Below the pieces are notes generated by a model that was not told the DNA's origin, ran no database searches, and saw only the letters and a program-made list of their open reading frames with translations. The translations under genes were made by a program, and so were the position numbers. A stretch of DNA of 5,347 bases, taken from positions 1-5,347 of the forward strand of contig CALWMQ010000166.1 in assembly GCA_944382025.1 (NCBI GenBank), given 5' to 3'. How positions within the stretch are numbered: the stretch's first letter is position 1; the number at the start of each line of letters is the position of its first letter. The stretch is from an uncultured Clostridia bacterium. Its GTDB lineage: Bacteria > Bacillota > Clostridia > Oscillospirales > Acutalibacteraceae. Below, piece after piece: positions 1 to 4,999 of the stretch.

Positions 1-94
1 GGGCCGCTTCCAGCCAAGTATTGTCAGCGCAAGTGGGCTTAACTGCCGTGTTCGGGATGGGAACGGGTGTACCCCCACCGCCATCGGCACCGAC
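1..94 (-). rRNA. rrf: 5S ribosomal RNA, 3' end cut off by the window
   Basis: Read on the minus strand, this stretch carries the conserved 5S core: CACCCGTTCCCATCCCGAAC followed by ACGGCAGTTAAGCCC. These are the loop B/C and helix II-III signatures of Gram-positive 5S rRNA. Aligning the CCGAAC motif with its place in Bacillus subtilis 5S puts the mature 5' end near position 94, give or take a few bases. About 94 of the usual 115-120 nucleotides are present; the 3' strand of helix I lies beyond position 1. No 23S sequence precedes it. Instead a promoter sits about 30 bases upstream, so this is either a lone 5S gene or the first gene of an rRNA operon. The identity is secure; the exact ends are not. 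Confidence 0.95.
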
Positions 95-125
95 TCGCCG
101 TCTGGTTTCCCAAGCGATGGAATGA

Positions 126-154
126 AGTATAGCATATTTCCGTTGAAATTGCAA
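126..154 (-). promoter_or_regulatory. Sigma-A-type promoter of the 5S rRNA gene
   Basis: On the minus strand a -35 box TTGCAA (149-154) and a -10 box TATACT (126-131) are separated by exactly 17 bases. TGC sits directly before the -10 box, giving an extended -10 element. Transcription should start near 118-119, about 25 bases before the mature 5S end, leaving a short leader for processing. The leader contains a small stem capped by GAAA. The bases upstream of the -35 box include short A and T runs that could act as a weak UP element. The match is by eye to the consensus. Confidence 0.75.
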
Positions 155-328
155 GGGATTTTCCAAAGTTTTCCCGGCCATCCTGTTGAGGGAAGCAGCC
201 TGTTGGGATAAGAAGAGACAGCGGGAGGGGAGAGACAAAAGGCCAAAGGAAGTTTGAGAACAGAGGTTTCCTACTGCTTGGACATATGGAATCAGGTCTG
301 GTGGTCCCGATGATTCTCCCGCAGGGGT

Positions 329-392
329 CCCTTCCCGCCCAGAAGAACGAAGCGCCGCATGGTTTACAGGCAGGCGTATCTGGGCGGCAGGG
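329..392 (-). repeat. Long imperfect hairpin downstream of the aldolase gene
   Basis: CCGCCCAGA (335-343) is perfectly complementary to TCTGGGCGG (379-387). The stem extends outward through CCCT (329-332) with AGGG (389-392) across a small internal loop. A nested GCGCC/GGCGT pairing (352-356 with 373-377) closes part of the 35-base loop. It begins about 20 bases after the aldolase stop codon, where a terminator would be expected. On the minus strand it is followed by GACCCCTGCG rather than a T run, so it is not a canonical intrinsic terminator. It could stabilise the transcript's 3' end. Confidence 0.5.
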
Positions 393-412
393 AAGCCAAA
401 CTGTTTGAGTCT

Positions 413-1099
413 TTACACGTCGTCCCGGTACCGTTTGAATCCGGGATGACGGCCAGTGATGCCGTAACCAGCTCTCATGGAGCACAGCCTGTCGATATTT
501 TCCCGGGAGATTTCCTTTTCCCCTCCCAGCAGATGTGCGTTGAGTTCAATTTTTGCCCATAATTCCAATGTTTCCATCCGGTAATAAGCGGTAAGCACAT
601 CGGCCCCTATGGTCAGGGCACCGTGGTTCTCCAGCAGCAAAGCATCGTGATCCTGCAGATAAGGGGCAATGGCTTCCGGGACTTCATAGGTAGACGGGGT
701 TCCGTAAGGGGTTACCGGTACGGAACCAAGTGTCAGTACCGATTCAATCATGGTATACCGGTCCATGGCCAGGTGGGCAACGGCGAAGCCGGTGGCGGTG
801 GGGGGATGCGCATGGACCACAGCCCCTATATCCTCCCGTTCCGCATAGCAGCGCAGGTGCATTTTCAGTTCTGAAGAGGGCCGATATCCGGGGAGCCCCT
901 CCAGCACCTCGCCACGGCTGTTAATTTTCAACAGCTTTTCCGGTGTAATAAAGCTTTTGCTGATACCGGTAGGGGTAGCGAGAAAATTCCCGTCTTCCAG
1001 TTTGGCCGTGACATTGCCATCATTGGCCGCCACCCAGCCCAGCTGCCACATGTTATGGCAGATCTGGCAAATTTGTTGTTTTAATTCCTGTTCTTCCAT
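413..1099 (-). CDS. fucA: Class II sugar-phosphate aldolase (L-fuculose-phosphate aldolase-like)
   Basis: This 228-residue cytoplasmic enzyme belongs to the zinc-dependent class II aldolase/adducin family. L-fuculose-1-phosphate aldolase, the family model, cleaves its substrate to dihydroxyacetone phosphate and L-lactaldehyde. The expected zinc ligands are visible: His96 and His98 in VVHAHPP and His159 in LLENHGAL, with the active-site acid Glu77 in RPSSELKMH. The phosphate site is represented by GNV (28-30) and TPTGIS (42-47). Length matches the family (about 215-230). The start is supported by AGGAGG (1109-1114) eight bases upstream. It is divergent from a DeoR regulator and shares a promoter region with it, which implies sugar-phosphate-dependent control. 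No kinase or isomerase of a fucose pathway lies in the window, so the true substrate may be another ketose phosphate such as ribulose or rhamnulose phosphate. The family is firm; the specificity is not. Confidence 0.9.
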   Translation of the reverse strand: MEEQELKQQICQICHNMWQLGWVAANDGNVTAKLEDGNFLATPTGISKSFITPEKLLKINSRGEVLEGLPGYRPSSELKMHLRCYAEREDIGAVVHAHPPTATGFAVAHLAMDRYTMIESVLTLGSVPVTPYGTPSTYEVPEAIAPYLQDHDALLLENHGALTIGADVLTAYYRMETLELWAKIELNAHLLGGEKEISRENIDRLCSMRAGYGITGRHPGFKRYRDDV

Positions 1100-1141
1100 G
1101 GAATCCGCCCTCCTGTGTGGATTGAAAATGTTGTGTAGTTC

Positions 1142-1170
1142 TTGAGAAGATTGTAAAATAAGTATATAAT
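1142..1170 (+). promoter_or_regulatory. Sigma-A-type promoter of the deoR-family gene
   Basis: TTGAGA (1142-1147) and a perfect TATAAT (1165-1170) are separated by 17 bases. The predicted start near 1177 leaves a leader of almost 100 bases before the regulator's ATG. That leader holds the repeats described at 1196-1262. This is the strongest -10 box in the divergent region. Confidence 0.75.
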
Positions 1171-1189
1171 ACCCGTTAGGAAATGTCTA
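1161..1189 (-). promoter_or_regulatory. Sigma-A-type promoter of the aldolase gene
   Basis: On the minus strand TAGACA (1184-1189, five of six matches to the -35 consensus) is followed after exactly 17 bases by TATACT (1161-1166). Transcription would start near 1154, giving a leader of about 55 bases before the aldolase start codon. The -10 box overlaps that of the divergent DeoR promoter by two bases, so the two promoters probably cannot be open at once. Confidence 0.65.
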
Positions 1190-1195
1190 TAAATG

Positions 1196-1262
1196 GCGGA
1201 AAAGTTGCGGAATACGCAGAAAATGCCGCAAAAATGATCATAATCAATCAATATGGATCATA
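1196..1262 (+). promoter_or_regulatory. Candidate operator repeats in the DeoR leader
   Basis: Three patterns lie between the deoR promoter and its start codon. GCGGAA occurs at 1196-1201 and 1207-1212, one helical turn (11 bp) apart. TTGCGG (1205-1210) and CCGCAA (1226-1231) form a 6-bp inverted repeat around 15 bases. GATCATA occurs at 1236-1242 and 1256-1262, a direct repeat with a 20-bp period, and the first copy lies within the palindrome ATGATCAT (1234-1241). Several DeoR-family proteins bind repeated short motifs on one helix face, so these are reasonable binding-site candidates. Which, if any, is used cannot be told from sequence alone. Confidence 0.4.
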
Positions 1263-1274
1263 GGGGGAGCGGGC

Positions 1275-2042
1275 ATGCTGGCTGTTGAACGGCAGGAACA
1301 GATTTTGGAAATCCTGCGCAAGCAGAGGTACATCACAGTAGAGGCGTTGTGCGGGATCCTGTTTGCCAGCGGTGCTACGGTACGGCGGGATTTGGCGGAA
1401 CTGGAGAAGCGTGGCGGGATCACCCGTATCCGGGGCGGCGCTGCCCTGCTGGAAGGATTGAACATGGATGCGCCTTTGCCGGTACGGGTGAATACCAATA
1501 CGGAGAAGAAGAAAAAGATTGCCCAGCTGGCGCTCCCTCTCATCAGGGAGTCCATGACCATTTTTATGGATTCCAGTTCCACAGTCAGCGCCTTGGCGGA
1601 ACGAATGACAGGCTTTCGCCATTTGAGCGTAGTAACCAATGGGCTGGGAACTGCCAATATACTCAATGAAAAATCGGCGGCCAAAGTATTTCTGTGCGGA
1701 GGGCTGATCCAGGAGCATGCCGCTTTGATCGGATCCGTGGCATGCGATATGATCGAGCAATTTTGTGCGGACATAGTGTTTTTGTCCTGCTGCGGGCTTT
1801 CAGCCGAAATGGGCGCTACCGAAGCCAGTGAAGATGCGGTGAAAATCAAGCAGGCTATGCTGCGCAACGCACGGCGGAAGGTGCTGTTGTGTGACAGCAG
1901 TAAATTTGGTTCCGCTTATTTTTGCAAATCCTGCCGTTTAAACCAGCTGGATATTATTGTGACCGATGAGAAGCCGGACCGTGAGTTCATGCGTTTTATT
2001 CCGGAGGGGCTGCGGCTGATCTATCCGCAGGCGAAGGAATGA
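1275..2042 (+). CDS. DeoR-family transcriptional regulator of sugar metabolism
   Basis: This 255-residue protein is a full-length DeoR/GlpR-type repressor. The N-terminal winged helix covers roughly residues 5-60, with the recognition helix in ASGATVRRDLAELEKRG (31-47) and the family's RIRGGA wing end at 51-56. The C-terminal sugar-phosphate sensor domain (about 75-235) shows FMDSSST (97-103), VVTNGL (119-124), CGG (141-143), the D166-containing ADIVFLSCCGLS segment, and CDSSKFG (206-212). The start is set by AGGGGGAG (1262-1269) five bases upstream. It is transcribed divergently from the aldolase. DeoR proteins usually repress neighbouring catabolic genes and release DNA on binding a phosphorylated sugar, so it probably senses the aldolase substrate or a relative. 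There are six cysteines in the sensor half, which I do not interpret. Confidence 0.92.
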   Translation: MLAVERQEQILEILRKQRYITVEALCGILFASGATVRRDLAELEKRGGITRIRGGAALLEGLNMDAPLPVRVNTNTEKKKKIAQLALPLIRESMTIFMDSSSTVSALAERMTGFRHLSVVTNGLGTANILNEKSAAKVFLCGGLIQEHAALIGSVACDMIEQFCADIVFLSCCGLSAEMGATEASEDAVKIKQAMLRNARRKVLLCDSSKFGSAYFCKSCRLNQLDIIVTDEKPDREFMRFIPEGLRLIYPQAKE

Positions 2043-2060
2043 TCCGTTATACATAGGATT

Positions 2061-2201
2061 GCAGCGTGTCGGACGCAAGGGGGCGCTGCTCCTGAACCCC
2101 GTCTCCCCGTGCGGTTCTCAAAATGAACCTGCGCCGCGTTCGCAGCTGCCGGTTTTGACTGCGGCGCCACCCCCTGCTTGCTGTTTCCCGCCCCGCGGGC
2201 G
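2061..2201 (+). repeat. GC-rich hairpin cluster after the deoR-family gene
   Basis: Four short stems follow one another: GCAGCG/CGCTGC (2061-2066 with 2084-2089), GGTTC/GAACC (2113-2117 with 2125-2129), GCGCCGC/GCGGCGC (2131-2137 with 2161-2167), and CGCCC/GGGCG (2189-2193 with 2197-2201). GCAGCTGC (2142-2149) is a further perfect palindrome. None is followed by a good T run on the plus strand, so I see no canonical terminator for the regulator. The cluster could be a degenerate repeat, a structured transcript end, or chance in GC-rich DNA. No protein-coding signal was found in 2043-2320. Confidence 0.35.
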
Positions 2202-2288
2202 CTCCCAGGCTTTGTCTTTGGAAAAAGGCGGGTGAAAACTTCCCCTGGTGCTGTGGGGTGAAGTGTGGACGGCGGCTTTAAATAGGAA

Positions 2289-2314
2289 AAGGGTACAGCG
2301 TAAGCTGTACCCTT
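2289..2314 (-). terminator. Intrinsic terminator of the XpaC-type gene
   Basis: AAGGGTACAGC (2289-2299) and GCTGTACCCTT (2304-2314) form a perfect 11-bp stem with a four-base loop. On the minus strand it starts six bases after the stop codon of the XpaC-type gene, and its end merges into TTTTCCTATTT, a workable U tract. On the plus strand there is no T run after the stem, so it should work mainly for minus-strand transcripts. It may also hinder read-through from deoR. Confidence 0.85.
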
Positions 2315-2320
2315 CTGTTG

Positions 2321-3310
2321 TCATGGCGTCTTTTTTTCGTTAAAGGGGCCGACCAATCCATCCTTGGCGAGCATACCCTCTATGACTTTGATATCGGTGG
2401 CGATATCCATCACTTCATCGGCGAACAGAAGATCAAGCTGTTTTTTGAAGGCGTCCACCAGAGTATCCACCGCTGTCTCCACCTTTAGAAAGGCCGCGTC
2501 AATGTTTTCACCCCGGACCTTTTGCCGCTGCAGGCCACTGTAGGTATCCAGCAGTTTCAGTGTCGCTGGAAGATAGTAGTTCATAAAGGAGCGGATCTGG
2601 GGCCGTTTTTCAGGCTTTTGCTCGATTACCTGGAAAATTTTAGCGGTCAATCCCTCGATCTGATAAATTTTGTTGGTTAAGGGCGACTGGGGGAGGGACT
2701 CATTGATCTGCCGGATGCGGCTGAGGAAATACGCGGATTCGCTGTCTTCAGGCTGGGAAGGTTGTTGTTCTTCCTCTTCAGGCGGCGGGGGAGCAGGCAG
2801 CCACGCTTTACCGAATACAAACCACCGATGGGTATGATTGAGATAGGCGTTGTTCAAATAGCCGCAGTCAATGAGTTTCTGGAGTTTCCGGCTGACCACA
2901 TGGTATGGCATATCCAGGCGTTCCGCCAGGGATTCCATAGAGGTGGTTACATGCCCTAACAGGTAGGGGGAGAACCGTTTAAAGTCCTGTATTCTTTTCA
3001 ATTGACGTATACCGTATATCATGCAGAGCAGCCCCATCACCATAAACAGCAAAGCGGTTGCTGCTAAGAAGGCCTGTTGGGAAAAAACAAGGCTGCTCCA
3101 GTCGGCCATGGCATTCGCAATGAGTAGAGGACCCGTAACAAGGCAGGCGGCCCCCAGGACAGTCAGCAATATGCAGCCGCCGGTACAGGAGGGATCGGTG
3201 GTAATTTTTTTATACAGTACTGCCAGCCCGGCAGGCAAAAAGACAATCAGCAATAGGATAACTACAATCCAGGGGATATTCACTTTCCGGCCGCTCGGAG
3301 AAACAGCCAT
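2321..3310 (-). CDS. Membrane protein with C-terminal XpaC-type (5-bromo-4-chloroindolyl phosphate hydrolysis) domain
   Basis: With the ATG at 3308-3310 the protein has 329 residues. Three transmembrane helices are predicted at about 12-34, 45-65 and 79-101. A winged-helix-like segment follows at about 113-165 (SMESLAERLDMPYHVVSRKL and the following sheet-like stretch), then a Pro/Glu/Gln linker (172-190). The XpaC-type domain occupies about 191-320, with the family signatures LTNKIYQIE (211-219) and SFMNYYLPATLKLLDTY (241-257) and the ending GMLAKDGL (312-319). XpaC proteins are named for a Bacillus X-phos hydrolysis phenotype and often neighbour telA; no telA is seen here and the biochemical role is unknown. 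The start is chosen because GGAAAGGA lies upstream (3322-3329) and a promoter ends 34 bases before it. The frame continues open to an ATG at 3742, which would add 144 residues without recognisable domains. A terminator closes the gene, which appears monocistronic. Confidence 0.8.
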   Translation of the reverse strand: MAVSPSGRKVNIPWIVVILLLIVFLPAGLAVLYKKITTDPSCTGGCILLTVLGAACLVTGPLLIANAMADWSSLVFSQQAFLAATALLFMVMGLLCMIYGIRQLKRIQDFKRFSPYLLGHVTTSMESLAERLDMPYHVVSRKLQKLIDCGYLNNAYLNHTHRWFVFGKAWLPAPPPPEEEEQQPSQPEDSESAYFLSRIRQINESLPQSPLTNKIYQIEGLTAKIFQVIEQKPEKRPQIRSFMNYYLPATLKLLDTYSGLQRQKVRGENIDAAFLKVETAVDTLVDAFKKQLDLLFADEVMDIATDIKVIEGMLAKDGLVGPFNEKKTP

Positions 3311-3343
3311 ATAGCGTCGCATCCTTTCCCGTATGATGGTACC

Positions 3344-3372
3344 AGTATACAGCATTCTACGGAGTCTGTCCA
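3344..3372 (-). promoter_or_regulatory. Sigma-A-type promoter of the XpaC-type gene
   Basis: On the minus strand TGGACA (3367-3372, five of six to consensus) and TATACT (3344-3349) are 17 bases apart. The predicted start near 3337 leaves about 26 bases to the chosen ATG, room for the GGAAAGGA ribosome binding site. The -35 box overlaps a 6-bp dyad, GTCCAT/ATGGAC (3368-3381), a possible operator. This promoter is the main argument for the short form of the protein. Confidence 0.65.
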
Positions 3373-3768
3373 TGAATGGACGGGATCTTTTAAGGATTTT
3401 TAATAAACGCCGTCCTGCGGCGCCTTTTACGGGGATGCCATATATGAGAAGCAGTTCTGTATGAGGACGGATAGCCCAAAATGGAGGAGTAGTCCTGTGG
3501 ATCAGCCTGGCCGCTGGAATGGCAAAGCGGATTTTAGCCACATGAAGGAATGTGGGAACAAAGATGGGTGTAGGTGGTGTTGTGGGCGGCAGGTTCCGGT
3601 ACATCGAAAAGTGAGAAATGCCTGGCAGCTCGTTTTCATCTCCCGCCAGGGATACCATACTGGAGGATCGGTCATGTGATATCATGGGCATGGATACCGT
3701 ATACTTTCCTTTTTTGGCGGCAGTATGATGACAGACCAACAAAAGGAAAAGATTTTTTGATCTCCCCC

Positions 3769-3799
3769 TTGACTTTGAGTTAACTCAAAGATATATAAT
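3769..3799 (+). promoter_or_regulatory. MerR-type promoter and operator of the redox-stress operon
   Basis: TTGACT (3769-3774) and a perfect TATAAT (3794-3799) are separated by 19 bases instead of 17. Between them lies a perfect 18-bp palindrome, CTTTGAGTTAACTCAAAG (3773-3790). An over-long spacer filled by a dyad is the hallmark of MerR-family control: the bound activator twists the DNA so that RNA polymerase can use the misaligned boxes. Transcription should begin near 3806, about 23 bases before the merR start. The regulator therefore most likely controls its own operon. Confidence 0.93.
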
Positions 3800-3828
3800 G
3801 AGGTAAATGAAACAGGGAGGCGGCAGGC

Positions 3829-4209
3829 GTGGGGCTAACCATTAAGGAAGTCAGCGAAAAATATGGTATTCCTTCCGAAACATTAAGGTATTACGAACGG
3901 GTGGGGGTGATCCCTCCGGTTACACGGACGGCTGGCGGTATCCGGGACTACGGTGAGGAAGATATCGCCTGGGTCGAAAACGCCAAGTGTATGAGGGCTG
4001 CGGGGCTTCCTATTGAAGCTTTAATAGAATATTTAAAGCTGTACCGGGAGGGGGATTCTACCTTCCAGGCACGCTTCGCCCTCTTAAGCGAGCAGCGGGA
4101 ATTGCTGCTGGCTCAGAAAAAACAGTTGGAGGAAACCCTGGACAGGCTCAACTATAAAATTTCGAGATATGCCTTGGCCATGGAGACGGGAAAATTAACT
4201 TGGGAATAA
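3829..4209 (+). CDS. MerR-family transcriptional regulator (NmlR/AdhR-like)
   Basis: This 126-residue protein starts with the MerR winged helix (3-72), including LTIKEVSEKYGIPSETLRYY and the wing GGIRDYGEEDI (36-46). A dimerisation coiled coil follows (about 80-115), and there is only a short tail, so no large effector domain. A single cysteine, Cys54, lies in NAKCMRAAGLPIE. In NmlR and AdhR, known relatives that respond to aldehydes or nitrosothiols, an equivalent lone cysteine is the proposed sensor. The GTG start is decided by AGGGAGG (3814-3820) eight bases upstream and by an in-frame TGA at 3808-3810 that rules out a longer form. It heads an operon with the CMD/cupin gene (18-base gap) and the flavodoxin. 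Its own promoter carries the expected palindrome. The family is certain; the signal is inferred. Confidence 0.93.
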   Translation: MGLTIKEVSEKYGIPSETLRYYERVGVIPPVTRTAGGIRDYGEEDIAWVENAKCMRAAGLPIEALIEYLKLYREGDSTFQARFALLSEQRELLLAQKKQLEETLDRLNYKISRYALAMETGKLTWE

Positions 4210-4227
4210 ACAAGGGAGGTTTTACAA

Positions 4228-4983
4228 ATGGCGGTTAAACAGACGGCGGGACGGGACGCTTTAGGCGAATTCGCCCCGGAATTCGCGCGGCTGAATGATG
4301 ATGTATTATTCGGAGAAGTGTGGGCAAGGGAAGAAAAGCTTTCCCTGCGTGACCGGTCCCTGGTAACGGTTGCAGCCCTTATGTCCATGGGGCTGACAGA
4401 CAGTTCTTTTCAGTATCATTTGATATCGGCGAAGAAGAATGGAATTACAAAAACGGAAATTGCGGAGATCCTTACCCATGCCGCGTTTTATGTGGGCTGG
4501 CCGAAAGCATGGGCGGCTTTGAAAATGGCAAAGGATATATGGACGGAAGACGCGGATGATGGGGATGGCAAGGCGGAGCACCAACGCCGTACCATATTCC
4601 CACTGGGGGAACCCAACGATGGTTTCGCCGAATATTTTACAGGCCAAAGCTACCTGGCGCCTCTTTCCACTTCCCAGGTAGGAATCTACCATGTGACCTT
4701 TGAACCGAAATGCCGTAACCACTGGCATATTCACAAGTCGGACAAAGGCGGTGGTCAGATTCTGATTTGTGTATCCGGCCGCGGCTATTACCAGGAATGG
4801 GGGAAGGAAGCAGTATCCATGGCTGAAGGAGACGTGGTGAATATTGCCCCGGGAATCAAGCATTGGCACGGGGCAGCCCCTGACAGCTGGTTTTCGCATA
4901 TCGCTGTGGAGGTACCGGGTAAAAATTGCGCCACTGAGTGGCTGGAAGCCGTAAGCGATGATGAATATGACAAACTCAGATAA
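4228..4983 (+). CDS. Carboxymuconolactone decarboxylase-like/cupin fusion protein
   Basis: The 251-residue protein joins two domains. Residues 10-105 form a CMD fold, with RDRSLVTVAALMSMG (41-55), FQYHL (61-65), KNGITKTEIAEIL (70-82) and THAAFYVGWP (83-92). It lacks the CxxC pair of AhpD peroxidases, so a thiol-peroxidase role is unlikely. After an acidic, Asp-rich linker (107-114) comes a cupin_2 barrel (about 150-230). Its likely metal ligands are His167 and His169 in HWHIH, Gln177 in GGGQIL, and His212 in GIKHWHG. Gln in place of the usual cupin Glu is common in this subfamily as I recall it. The start has AAGGGAGGT (4212-4220) seven bases upstream. The enzyme's substrate is unknown. Placement between a MerR sensor and a flavodoxin suggests handling of a reactive quinone, lactone or carbonyl compound in the cytoplasm. 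No signal peptide is visible. Confidence 0.9.
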   Translation: MAVKQTAGRDALGEFAPEFARLNDDVLFGEVWAREEKLSLRDRSLVTVAALMSMGLTDSSFQYHLISAKKNGITKTEIAEILTHAAFYVGWPKAWAALKMAKDIWTEDADDGDGKAEHQRRTIFPLGEPNDGFAEYFTGQSYLAPLSTSQVGIYHVTFEPKCRNHWHIHKSDKGGGQILICVSGRGYYQEWGKEAVSMAEGDVVNIAPGIKHWHGAAPDSWFSHIAVEVPGKNCATEWLEAVSDDEYDKLR

Positions 4984-4999
4984 AGGAGGAGACAGGGAT

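Larger units (their letters stand above)
95..412. other. Gene-free interval between the 5S rRNA and the aldolase gene
   Basis: No convincing gene, tRNA or riboswitch was found here on either strand. The interval holds the 5S promoter at its left end and a long imperfect hairpin at 329-392 at its right end. A weaker 7-bp inverted repeat, GCGGGAG (221-227) with CTCCCGC (316-322), spans the middle. The minus-strand frame open over 39-485 runs into the 5S gene and the aldolase gene, has no recognisable product and is treated as spurious. Confidence 0.6.
3311..3828. other. Interval between the XpaC-type gene and the merR operon
   Basis: This 518-base interval holds the two outward-facing promoters and no gene I can support. 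A small hairpin CGCCG/CGGCG (3408-3412 with 3418-3422) has T-rich sequence on both sides (CCTTTTA rightward, TTTATTA leftward) and might be a weak two-way terminator. Plus-strand frames at 3461-3679 and 3574-3783 lack ribosome binding sites and recognisable motifs. The minus-strand frame of the XpaC-type gene remains open across 3311-3742, which is unusual and is discussed as a finding. Confidence 0.55.

Noticed and set aside
221..322. A 7-bp inverted repeat GCGGGAG/CTCCCGC with an 88-base spacer.
   Set aside because: The spacer is long, the stem short and the region GC-rich, so it is likely chance.
39..485. A 148-codon minus-strand frame between the aldolase and the 5S gene.
   Set aside because: It overlaps both the aldolase 3' end and most of the 5S rRNA, and its composition is that of non-coding DNA.
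1244..1867. A 207-codon open frame on the minus strand, and another of 170 codons at 1248-1760.
   Set aside because: Both lie antisense to the DeoR-family gene, whose domains and ribosome binding site are clear. Their products are Ser/Pro/Arg-rich with no motifs.
2092..2130. CCGTGCGGTTCTC resembles the ACGGTTCT stretch found near the catalytic domains of group II introns.
   Set aside because: No domain V hairpin, no reverse transcriptase and no intron boundary were seen; the similarity is too short.
2118..2324. A 68-codon minus-strand frame after the XpaC-type gene.
   Set aside because: It runs through the terminator stem and the GC-rich hairpins, has no support from homology, and starts at the previous gene's stop.
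4958..4999. An upstream in-frame ATG would lengthen the flavodoxin by 14 residues.
   Set aside because: It has no ribosome binding site, overlaps the CMD/cupin gene and adds residues (MMNMTNSDKGGDRD) atypical of flavodoxins.
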